Positions 1 through 6,788 of a DNA stretch of 22,423 bases are shown here, one piece after another. A program made the translations under genes and the position numbers. Below the pieces are notes generated by a model that worked only from the letters and a program-made list of their open reading frames with translations, searched no databases and was not told the DNA's origin. Source of the DNA: a bacterium (GTDB taxonomy: Bacteria; Patescibacteriota; Minisyncoccia; Minisyncoccales; CG1-02-41-26); NCBI GenBank assembly GCA_018400675.1, contig JAGYMG010000005.1, forward strand, positions 1 through 22,423. Reading direction: 5' to 3'. Each line of letters starts with the position of its first letter. Within the stretch, counting starts at the first letter, position 1.

Positions 1-1121
1 CCAATACAGGATAAACTAAAAATTGAAAAGGAGCAAGCGGCTGCAGTTGTTCCTCCTTCTCGGGCTAAATATTTTGCACCGGCCTTAGCTCCTCTTCCAG
101 CTGCCAGGCGAGCTTTTTCAGCTTGATCGAGAGCTGCTCCACCCGTCTTTCTCCATCCCCAGCGACCAGTTTGTCTTGCTTTTTGGCTAGCAAAGCTGGT
201 GATAGCGCTAGCTCCGACAGCGCCAGTTTGCAGGGAAGCGAAGAATCCGGCGACAAGGAAAATAACAGGGGCTATGCCGCGGGCCATAAGCCCGTAAAAC
301 TTTCCTCCTGTGTCTGGCTGGATTAATATTGAAACCTCTTGCATCTTTGCTAAAAGAAAAAGAATAATAGACATTGACACCCCAATGAATGTCCACTGGA
401 GAAATTGATTAACCCATTGCTTAAAGTATTTTCTGGTGAAAGGCAAAATGTAAAAAACAAAGGCCAGGGGTGAAAAAATAATTAATAGCCAGAGGGCAAT
501 ATAGCGGAGTATAAAAATCAAGGCATAAACTAAGACAACAGAACTAGCAATAATGCTGAAAAAGAGAAAAAGAAAAGATTCCCCTATTCCTAGTTGAGTC
601 TCAGCTGCTTCTTCGGGTTGGGGCAGGGTGGATAGGCCCTCTTCTAAAACCCCTGTTTTCATCTGGTGCGGGAAGCCAGCCTCTAAAAAATTAAGCATTA
701 TTATGTTGGAGGCGTCAATAAATACACCGCAGATGACAGGGCTGAAATTAACCAGGAGAGCTACCAGGATTAATATGGGAATTGTTTTTTGAGCTTGGTA
801 TTCTTTAATATCCAAGATCGTTGCTAAGGCAATAATAATAAGGGCGAGGACAATGATAATATTGCCAAAATCACGCATTATGCTCCAACCAGCATTAACC
901 AGATCGTTGTCAGTAAACTTCACGCCAACAAAATCTTCTGAAATAACTGCTTCTAAGATGGAAAAAGAAAAATCCAAAAGGCCGTTGGCGATGCCTTGGA
1001 GGATATTTACCATGCCTTCTGCAAACCACTGTGCGCTGAGCGGGGTCGCAGCGTCACCAAATCTAAAAGAGAATAAAAGAAAAATAATCAAGACAAAAAA
1101 GAGAAAAAATTTCTTATTCAT
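1..1121 (-). CDS. VirB6/TrbL-like polytopic membrane protein, partial (C-terminus beyond left edge)
   Basis: Reading the minus strand from the ATG at 1121, the frame stays open for about 373 codons and leaves the window at base 1, so the C-terminus is missing. The start is MNKKFFLFF, a hydrophobic signal-like segment. At least five further long hydrophobic stretches follow, for example IIIVLALIIIALATIL and ALWLLIIFSPLAFVFYI. After the last one comes a basic, Ala/Gly/Lys/Arg-rich cytoplasmic-looking tail. This layout (signal, several helices, basic tail) matches the VirB6/TrbL-like proteins common near type IV secretion or pilus genes in Patescibacteria. I see no catalytic motif. It lies 44 bases downstream of rsmA on the same strand and may be cotranscribed with it. 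The final residues before the edge (CSFSIFSLSCIG) look unlike the preceding basic tail, so a frameshift there cannot be excluded. The family assignment is by architecture only. Confidence 0.72.
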   Translation of the reverse strand, partial: MNKKFFLFFVLIIFLLFSFRFGDAATPLSAQWFAEGMVNILQGIANGLLDFSFSILEAVISEDFVGVKFTDNDLVNAGWSIMRDFGNIIIVLALIIIALATILDIKEYQAQKTIPILILVALLVNFSPVICGVFIDASNIIMLNFLEAGFPHQMKTGVLEEGLSTLPQPEEAAETQLGIGESFLFLFFSIIASSVVLVYALIFILRYIALWLLIIFSPLAFVFYILPFTRKYFKQWVNQFLQWTFIGVSMSIILFLLAKMQEVSILIQPDTGGKFYGLMARGIAPVIFLVAGFFASLQTGAVGASAITSFASQKARQTGRWGWRKTGGAALDQAEKARLAAGRGAKAGAKYLAREGGTTAAACSFSIFSLSCI

Positions 1122-1165
1122 ATTATCTGGCAGTAAAAAAGATTAAATAAGTATATCATATTTCT

Positions 1166-2014
1166 TTATAATTTTGAAAATTTTTTAGCCAGCCTTATCC
1201 AGTCTGATATTGCCAATGACTCAGCTCTCTGTTCGGGCTCTATGTGATTATTTTTTAACCAGCGAGCAACTCTTTCTTTAGGTTGTTTAAGAGAGCAAGA
1301 GATGTTATTAGCTAATTGTTTCCGGGGCTGGTTAAAACCAGCTTTAACAATCTGGCCGAAGTTTTTTTTAAAACGAGGAGATGAGCCAAGGAAACGATTA
1401 TTAGGGGTTATCCTTATAATAGCTGCATCCACTTGTGGCTGGGGCCAGAAACTATCTTTAGCAAGATAACCGATAAGCTCTGTTTCTGCATAAAGCTGGG
1501 TAAAGACAGTTAGTTTAGAGGTTTTCTTATTTTTGGTCTGAGGTCTGGCTAGAATTCTTTGGGCTACTTCTTTTTGGATGATTAAGACTATCAGAACAGG
1601 ACTGAAGGGTGTCTCCAATAATTTCCTGATAGTGGGGGCGGTGATATAATAAGGGAGATTAGCGATAACTTTGTATTCTTTTCCCTTAAAAGAATCGAGA
1701 GAAAAGTTAAGCACATCTTTCTGAATCAACTCTATATTTTTTATCTTTTCTTCTTCTACGGCTTTTTCTAGCAAGGTGCACAAGCGAGGGTCTTTTTCTA
1801 AAGCAATAACCTTGCTGGCTTTTCCAGCTATTGCTTGAGTGATTAAGCCGGTTCCAGCTCCTATCTCCAACACAAGATCTTTCTTATTGAGCTCGGCTGC
1901 TTCCAGTATTTTATTTATGGCTTCGGGATTAATTAAAAAATTCTGGCCCAACCTTTTTAAGGGTCGGAGACGCTGGTCCCTGAGCATATTAAGAGCTGAT
2001 TTTTTGAGATTCAT
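1166..2014 (-). CDS. rsmA: 16S rRNA (adenine(1518)-N6/adenine(1519)-N6)-dimethyltransferase RsmA/KsgA
   Basis: SAM-dependent enzyme that dimethylates two adjacent adenines in the 3' hairpin of 16S rRNA late in 30S assembly. The 282 residues are a normal family length. The sequence shows GQNFL at residues 23-27, the SAM-binding loop EIGAGTG at 50-56, an acidic ribose-binding region around ALEKD (71-75), and the catalytic NLPYYIT motif at 119-125. A C-terminal helical domain typical of the KsgA/Dim1 family follows. The ATG at 2014 has no strong Shine-Dalgarno site. A TATAAT box on the minus strand at 2037-2042 would place transcription about 15 bases before it. The gene diverges from the LysM-M23 gene. 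It is close to the VirB6-like gene downstream, with no terminator between them. The assignment is secure. Confidence 0.96.
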   Translation of the reverse strand: MNLKKSALNMLRDQRLRPLKRLGQNFLINPEAINKILEAAELNKKDLVLEIGAGTGLITQAIAGKASKVIALEKDPRLCTLLEKAVEEEKIKNIELIQKDVLNFSLDSFKGKEYKVIANLPYYITAPTIRKLLETPFSPVLIVLIIQKEVAQRILARPQTKNKKTSKLTVFTQLYAETELIGYLAKDSFWPQPQVDAAIIRITPNNRFLGSSPRFKKNFGQIVKAGFNQPRKQLANNISCSLKQPKERVARWLKNNHIEPEQRAESLAISDWIRLAKKFSKL

Positions 2015-2036
2015 TTTAATAACAATAATTGTCTAA

Positions 2037-2042
2037 ATTATA
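2037..2042 (-). promoter_or_regulatory. Possible -10 box for rsmA
   Basis: TATAAT on the minus strand lies 22-28 bases before the rsmA ATG. The best -35 at 17-base spacing (TTACCC) is poor, so this rests on the perfect -10 and the position alone. It sits back-to-back with the forward promoter at 2054-2081. Confidence 0.35.
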
Positions 2043-2053
2043 GCATTTAGGGC

Positions 2054-2081
2054 TTGACAGGGTAAATAATCTTCTTACAAT
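2054..2081 (+). promoter_or_regulatory. Sigma-70-type promoter for the LysM-M23 gene
   Basis: TTGACA at 2054-2059, a 16-base spacer, and TACAAT at 2076-2081, close to the bacterial housekeeping consensus. Transcription would begin near 2088. A strong AGGAGG follows at 2119-2124, yet no in-frame start lies at the right distance from it (see the LysM-M23 entry). Confidence 0.6.
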
Positions 2082-2229
2082 AATAACATAAGATTATATA
2101 AGCCAGTTTTTGTTTTTCAGGAGGATTTAACGATTAGAATAACCTATTTCTAAACAAACACAACTTATTAGAAGAAAAATAAGGAGATATTCAAAAGCTC
2201 CTCTTTTCTATTTACTGCCTCTTTCTTTT

Positions 2230-3207
2230 TTGATTGTAATAAGCCTGTTTTTCTTTAGCTCTAGCGCTGAATTCAACAATCTTTCTTCCCCCAGCCTTGG
2301 CGATGGGGCAGAATTACTTGATGAAAGTCAATATTTGTCTGGGGGCAACAATTTATCTTCAGCAGACTTAAGTCTTAATATTGTTAGGGGGGAGCAGCTT
2401 AGCGCCGTAGCTCCTCCTTTTAGTATCTCTGGCGCTGTTTTAGGGTCATGGGGTATTGGTAAAACGGCAGAGATAACTGAATATCTGGTCCAGAAAGGCG
2501 ATAGTCTTTCCTCTGTTGCTGAACAATTTGAGATTAGTTTAAACACAATTCTCTGGGCTAATGATTTAAACAAAAACTCAACAATCAGCCCGGGACAGAA
2601 ATTAATTATTCTACCTGTTTCTGGGGCTCTGCATATTGTCAGAGAAAGAGATACTCTAAGCGAAATAGCAGAAATATATCAAGCTGATCTTAAAGCAATC
2701 CTTAATTTTAATAATATCTTTGACGAAAAGGCTATCTATCCCGGTGATAAGCTTATTATTCCTGACGGCAAAAAACCAACTGTTAATACAGTAAGTTATC
2801 AGTCAGTGCCGTTAGCCGACAGCTTTTTTATCTGTCCTATTCCCTCTCCCTGCCGTATTAGCCAAGGTCTTCACTGGTATAACGCTATTGATTTTTCCAA
2901 TAATCGCTGTGGTGATCCTGTCTTTGCTGCTGCTGGAGGGCTGGTCCAGAAAAAAGGCTATACTCAGTTAGGAGGCAACTTTGTCAGGATAAGCCACCCC
3001 AACGGAGTTATTACTTATTATGGTCATCTCTCAAAGAGTGTCGTTGATGTTGGCCAGAAAGTATTCCAAGGACAAATTATTGGATATGTTGGCTGTACGG
3101 GTTATACCGTCCCTAGCGGTTACCGCGGCTGTCATCTTCATTTTGATGTTATCTTTGCCGAAAATCCGTTTGCTAGATATCAGGTAGGTTCTCAGCTTGG
3201 TCAATAA
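2230..3207 (+). CDS. LysM-LysM-M23 peptidase family envelope protein
   Basis: Secreted or membrane-anchored cell-wall protein. A hydrophobic N-terminus (ISLFFFSSS) precedes two LysM peptidoglycan-binding domains at about residues 83-129 and 133-178, each with a 'GDxLSxxA ... PGxKLII'-like core. A C-terminal M23 (lysostaphin/LytM-like) domain covers about 210-315 and contains YYGH (263-266) and HLH (302-304). The first zinc-ligand region reads HWYNAIDF. The His-to-Asp spacing (H215-D221) is longer than the usual HxxxD, so zinc binding and activity need testing. The start is uncertain. The TTG at 2230 is the first near-standard choice, but the frame is open upstream to 2143 and would add a basic stretch and a longer membrane segment (LIRRKIRRYSKAPLFYLLPL). 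It ends facing yifB, with a terminator between them. Confidence 0.85.
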   Translation: MIVISLFFFSSSAEFNNLSSPSLGDGAELLDESQYLSGGNNLSSADLSLNIVRGEQLSAVAPPFSISGAVLGSWGIGKTAEITEYLVQKGDSLSSVAEQFEISLNTILWANDLNKNSTISPGQKLIILPVSGALHIVRERDTLSEIAEIYQADLKAILNFNNIFDEKAIYPGDKLIIPDGKKPTVNTVSYQSVPLADSFFICPIPSPCRISQGLHWYNAIDFSNNRCGDPVFAAAGGLVQKKGYTQLGGNFVRISHPNGVITYYGHLSKSVVDVGQKVFQGQIIGYVGCTGYTVPSGYRGCHLHFDVIFAENPFARYQVGSQLGQ

Positions 3208-3236
3208 TAAAAAATAGCTCAGAGAGAACTATTAAA

Positions 3237-3265
3237 AAAAAGAGACTTGTCATCAGTCTCTTTTT
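3237..3265. terminator. Bidirectional intrinsic terminator between the M23 gene and yifB
   Basis: Inverted repeat AGAGACT (3241-3247) / AGTCTCT (3255-3261) with a 7-base loop. It extends as A-T pairs into a run of A on the left and T on the right, so it can act from both strands. It lies between the convergent ends at 3207 and 3277. Confidence 0.8.
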
Positions 3266-3276
3266 CTTTTGGCTGA

Positions 3277-4815
3277 TTATTTTTCTCTTCTCAGGCGATA
3301 GGATGTTGCTTCAGCAACATTATTAAAGGATATTTTTTCTTGTTCTTCTAGATCGGCAATAGTCCGGGCTGTTTTTAGAACCCGGTGATAGCCTCGAGCT
3401 GATAATTGCCCTGAGTCAACAAACTGTTTTAAGAGTCTATTGGACTGCGAATCTAAAGAGCAGTATTTCTTTAATTGTTGGATATTCATCTCGGCGTTCA
3501 GGCTTATTCCTTCTTCCTGGAACCTTTCCCTTGCTATTACTCGGGCTCTTTGGACTCTTTCTCTTATTCTCTGGCTCAAGGACTGGCTGTCAGGAGAGAC
3601 TAGTTTGTCATACTTGAGAGCAGGGACATAAATAAAAATATCCATTCTATCCATCAAGGGGCCAGAGAATTTTTTTCGATAGCTATTAATTTGAGTAAGG
3701 CTACAGGTACATTCCCTCTCGGGATCGTTATAATAGCCGCAGGGGCAAGGATTAGCAGCGGCAATAAGGCTGAAGCCAGCGGGGAAATTATAAGAGCAGC
3801 CCTTCCTAGCGATAGTTATTCTTTTTTCTTCTAAGGGCTGCCTTAACCCTTCTAAGACATCGCGAGGGAATTCAGGGAATTCATCCAAGAAAAGCATACC
3901 CCGATGGGCTAAGGTTATCTCGCCGGGCTGGGGTGGGTTGCCACCTCCCAAAAGGGCGGCTGGGGAAGCACTGTGATGAGGACTACGGAAAGGTCTCTTG
4001 GTCATCAGGGATTGTTCCGGCAATAATCCGGCCGAAGAATAAATCTTAGTCAATTCTACAACTTCCTTAAAATTTAATTCTGGCAGGATGGTGACAATAG
4101 ACTTCGCTAACAATGTCTTACCTGCCCCCGGCGGTCCCTCCATAAAAAGACTGTGGCCACCGGCTGCTGATATTTCTAAAGCCCGTTTAGCATTCTCCTG
4201 CCCCTTGATCCAGGCAATATCTATTTCATAATCCTTATCAGTTATAAGTTTTTCTTTTTCTATTCTAAACGAGTCAATCTTTGTTCTTCCCTCTGTATAA
4301 GCAATAGCTTCTTTAAGAGTATTGATGGGCACTATCTTGAGATTGTTGTCTTGGTTGTAATTTACTAAAGCTGCCTCTGGGGCATTCTGCCAGGGCAGGA
4401 TAATTTCTTGAAATTTATTTTTCTGGGCAAGGAGAGCAAAAGAAAGGGCTCCCTTGATTGGTCTGAGGGAGCCGTCTAAAGCGAGTTCGCCAACTATCAG
4501 CCGTTCTGCGGGATTAAATTTTATTTGATCTGAACTGAGCAGATAACCCAGAGCGATAGGGAGATCATATAAACTACCTTTTTTCTTGAGGTCGGCCGGA
4601 GCCAAATTAACCAAGACTCTCTGGGATTGGCTGTAGGGAGGAGAAAGATTAAGACTTTTTATAGCAGCGGCAGTGCGTTCCTTTGCTTCTTCGACAGCCT
4701 TATCAGGTAGTCCAACGATATTAAAAACTCTTAGTCCGGGGGAGATGGCTATTTCTACTTCAATTAATTGAGGGTTGAGCCCTTGGAGACAAGCAGAATG
4801 TAATTTAGCCGTCAT
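3277..4815 (-). CDS. YifB/ComM family Mg-chelatase-like AAA+ ATPase
   Basis: 512 residues with the standard YifB/ComM layout: an N-terminal Lon-protease-like (ChlI) domain to about residue 170, then an AAA+ domain with Walker A GPPGAGKT at 227-234 and Walker B LFLDEF at 308-313. A cysteine cluster (CPCGYYNDPERECTC) follows, then a C-terminal lid domain. In naturally competent bacteria ComM is a hexameric helicase that promotes branch migration during integration of transforming DNA. In other bacteria the role is less clear. It starts 5 bases after the nusA stop codon, so the two are probably one operon. It could support uptake or recombination of external DNA, which would suit a host-dependent small genome, but nothing else in the window shows competence. 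Confidence 0.93.
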   Translation of the reverse strand: MTAKLHSACLQGLNPQLIEVEIAISPGLRVFNIVGLPDKAVEEAKERTAAAIKSLNLSPPYSQSQRVLVNLAPADLKKKGSLYDLPIALGYLLSSDQIKFNPAERLIVGELALDGSLRPIKGALSFALLAQKNKFQEIILPWQNAPEAALVNYNQDNNLKIVPINTLKEAIAYTEGRTKIDSFRIEKEKLITDKDYEIDIAWIKGQENAKRALEISAAGGHSLFMEGPPGAGKTLLAKSIVTILPELNFKEVVELTKIYSSAGLLPEQSLMTKRPFRSPHHSASPAALLGGGNPPQPGEITLAHRGMLFLDEFPEFPRDVLEGLRQPLEEKRITIARKGCSYNFPAGFSLIAAANPCPCGYYNDPERECTCSLTQINSYRKKFSGPLMDRMDIFIYVPALKYDKLVSPDSQSLSQRIRERVQRARVIARERFQEEGISLNAEMNIQQLKKYCSLDSQSNRLLKQFVDSGQLSARGYHRVLKTARTIADLEEQEKISFNNVAEATSYRLRREK

Positions 4816-4820
4816 AAAAA

Positions 4821-6143
4821 CTATTTTTCGACTGGCTCTTCTTCTTTTTCTTCTGGAGACTTTTCTTTAGTTTTCTTTTTCTTTCCCTTTTTTGTTTCTT
4901 GCTTTGCTTTCCCTGCTTTTTCCTTTTTTTCTGTTTTTTCTTTTTTTTCTTCTTGATCTTCGTTCTTTTCTTTCTCCTCTTCTTCTATCTCTTCCTCTCC
5001 TTCTTGTTCTAGTTGTTCGGTTGTTTTGACATCAATTTTCCAACCAGTCAATTTAGCACCTAATCGCACGTTCTGGCCATTCTTGCCAATAGCCAAAGAA
5101 AGCTGGTCTTCGGGGACAATAGCCAGAGCTTTATTCTTGGGCATTATTTTTATTTCCATTATCTTGGCTGGAGAAAGAGCGTTGCGGAGATATTCTTCTG
5201 GGTCTTCTGACCATTCAACAACATCAATTTTTTCTCCGCCTAACTCATTAATAACAGCTAAGATTCTTGTGCCTCGCTGACCAACACAACTGCCAATAGG
5301 ATCAATGCCTTCCTCGTCCGTAGTAACAGCAATTTTTGTTCTTGAGCCCGGCTCCCGGGCAATTGATTTAATGAGTACTTGCTTAGATGATATTTCTGGA
5401 GCTTCTAGCTCAAAGAGCTTGGAGATGATTTTAGGGTAAGCGCGAGAAAGAAAAATAACAGGCCCCTTAGGGCTTTCTTCTACTTTTAAAACATACAGCT
5501 TCAAGCGCTGACCTGGCTTATAAAATTCTCCTGGGATTTGTTCTGAGCGAGGCAGAATACCCGATGTTTTGCCCACATCTAAGAAAACAGAATCTGATTC
5601 TATCCTCTGGACAATGCCCGAAACAATTTCTCCTTCTTTTGCCTTAAACTCGCTAAGAATGTTTTCTCTTTCAGCTTCTTTAATCTTTTGAAGAATCACC
5701 TGTTTGGCTGTTTGAGTAGCAATACGGCCAAAATCTTTTTTTTCTGCCAAAGGAATTTTTAACTCTTCATCCAGCTTAGCCTTAGGGTCAATTTTTTTAG
5801 CTTCCTCAATCATAATATGGCGTTCTGGATTAAAACGGATCTTTTTTTCTTCCTCTCCTTCTGGTGTATCTTTTTTCTTCCCTTCGTCTTTTTCCTTGTT
5901 TAACTCCTCAATTTCTGCTTCAGAAAAAATCATACCTTCATCCACAATCTGTTTTATCTGCCAAAAAGTAACAGTCCCATTTTTTGGTTCAAAACTGGCC
6001 GTTATCTTTTGTTTTTTCTTGCCATATTCTTTTTTGTAGGCTGAAGCAATAGCATCTCCAATAATCTGAATAACTATTTTTTCAGGGATGCCTCTTTCTT
6101 CAGCGATTTCCATAACAGCTGATGTTAAAACTTTTAAATCCAT
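4821..6143 (-). CDS. nusA: Transcription termination/antitermination factor NusA
   Basis: RNA-polymerase-binding elongation factor acting in pausing, termination and antitermination. Domain order: N-terminal polymerase-binding domain (about 1-165), S1 (about 170-235, GEIVSGIVQRI), KH1 with GSCVGQRGTR, and KH2 with SLAIGKNGQNVRLGAKLTGW ending near 375. Two features stand out. A Glu/Lys-rich insertion lies inside the N-terminal domain (about 75-105). A roughly 60-residue tail made almost only of Glu and Lys replaces the acidic-repeat domains of enterobacterial NusA. A clear promoter (6199-6227) and a small leader hairpin (6167-6186) precede it. It is followed at 5 bases by yifB. The usual neighbours rimP and infB are not adjacent here. 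Confidence 0.96.
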   Translation of the reverse strand: MDLKVLTSAVMEIAEERGIPEKIVIQIIGDAIASAYKKEYGKKKQKITASFEPKNGTVTFWQIKQIVDEGMIFSEAEIEELNKEKDEGKKKDTPEGEEEKKIRFNPERHIMIEEAKKIDPKAKLDEELKIPLAEKKDFGRIATQTAKQVILQKIKEAERENILSEFKAKEGEIVSGIVQRIESDSVFLDVGKTSGILPRSEQIPGEFYKPGQRLKLYVLKVEESPKGPVIFLSRAYPKIISKLFELEAPEISSKQVLIKSIAREPGSRTKIAVTTDEEGIDPIGSCVGQRGTRILAVINELGGEKIDVVEWSEDPEEYLRNALSPAKIMEIKIMPKNKALAIVPEDQLSLAIGKNGQNVRLGAKLTGWKIDVKTTEQLEQEGEEEIEEEEKEKNEDQEEKKEKTEKKEKAGKAKQETKKGKKKKTKEKSPEEKEEEPVEK

Positions 6144-6166
6144 ATATCTTGTTTAATTTAATAAAT

Positions 6167-6186
6167 GTCCGCTTGTTAAGACGGAC
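6167..6186 (-). other. Small hairpin in the nusA leader
   Basis: Five-base stem GTCCG/CGGAC with a 10-base loop, lying between the predicted transcription start (about 6192) and the nusA ATG (6143). It has no clear U-tract, so it is more likely a leader structure than a terminator for yraN. A regulatory role is unproven. Confidence 0.35.
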
Positions 6187-6198
6187 TTTCTACTCTTA

Positions 6199-6227
6199 AT
6201 AATATCAGGGGAATAAAGCTTTGTCAA
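6199..6227 (-). promoter_or_regulatory. Sigma-70-type promoter for nusA-yifB
   Basis: On the minus strand: TTGACA (6227-6222), a 17-base spacer, and TATTAT (6204-6199). This is a perfect -35 and a five-of-six -10 at optimal spacing. The -35 abuts the stop codon of yraN (6230), so nusA-yifB can be transcribed independently of the cca-tRNA-yraN series. Confidence 0.72.
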
Positions 6228-6229
6228 TG

Positions 6230-6607
6230 TTAATAATTATCTGCCAGGACATTGGGGTAATGTTTAAGGCTGTATCCTTCTTTGGGGTTAAACCGTAGAG
6301 CAATTAAATCAATTTGCCAACCATTCGTTGGCTGGAGTCTTTTTTGTCTGAGATAGACCCGGGAAAGCTGAATCAGCTTGTGCTGCTTTTTATAATCCAA
6401 ATGATCTTCAGGCTGGAATCCTTGCTTAGCACGGATTGCTTTCACTTCAACAAAGATAATTTTTCTTTTCTTTTCAGCAATAACATCAATCTCCCCTATT
6501 TTCCTCTGATAATTTCTTTCTCTAACATTGTAGCCTTTGCTCTCTAAATAACGGGTGGCGATATCTTCTCCTCGTTGGCCTATTTCTTTTCTGCTCGTTA
6601 TAGACAT
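6230..6607 (-). CDS. YraN/UPF0102 family endonuclease-like protein
   Basis: 125 residues, typical of the YraN family, which has a restriction-endonuclease-like (Holliday-junction-resolvase-like) fold. The conserved core is visible: GEDIA (residues 13-17), GEIDVIA (38-44), and FVEVKA (52-57) giving the D-x(n)-E-x-K pattern. The biological role of the family is not settled. The ATG lies 10 bases downstream of tRNA-Ala on the same strand, so it is probably transcribed as part of the cca-tRNA-Pro-tRNA-Ala-yraN series. No separate promoter was found for it. Confidence 0.92.
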   Translation of the reverse strand: MSITSRKEIGQRGEDIATRYLESKGYNVRERNYQRKIGEIDVIAEKKRKIIFVEVKAIRAKQGFQPEDHLDYKKQHKLIQLSRVYLRQKRLQPTNGWQIDLIALRFNPKEGYSLKHYPNVLADNY

Positions 6608-6617
6608 AACTAATTAA

Positions 6618-6688
6618 TGGACTTGATGGGAATCGAACCCATATTTCTGCTATGCGAGAGCAGTGTTCTACCTTTGAACTACAAGCCC
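6618..6688 (-). tRNA. tRNA-Ala (anticodon CGC)
   Basis: Folds as a 71-base cloverleaf on the minus strand. The acceptor stem is GGGCTTG/CAAGTCC with one G-T pair, the anticodon arm CTGCT-CTCGCAT-AGCAG, and the T arm ATGGG-TTCGATT-CCCAT. The discriminator is A, and the 3' CCA is not encoded. Codon GCG would be read. G3-U70 in the acceptor stem is the known alanine identity element, which supports the assignment. Confidence 0.92.
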
Positions 6689-6704
6689 GGATATTGCGAT
6701 TTTA

Positions 6705-6776
6705 TCGGGCTGCCCGGATTTGCACCGGGCCTAAATCCTCCCGAAGGACTCGTGCTACTGCTGACACTACAGCCCG
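6705..6776 (-). tRNA. tRNA-Pro (anticodon CGG) with atypical D and T loops
   Basis: 72-base cloverleaf on the minus strand. The acceptor is CGGGCTG/CAGCCCG, the anticodon arm AGTCC-TTCGGGA-GGATT, and the T arm CCCGG-TGCAAAT-CCGGG. C1-G72 and discriminator A73 agree with bacterial proline tRNAs. The T loop has G where position 55 is normally U, and the D loop (CAGCAGTA) lacks the usual GG at 18-19. CCA is not encoded. It starts 12 bases after the cca stop codon. Confidence 0.85.
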
Positions 6777-6788
6777 TTATCAGGGATA

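Noticed and set aside
853..1146. 97-codon forward frame opposite the VirB6-like gene
   Set aside because: The opposite strand has a long open frame with coherent membrane helices that explains this region.
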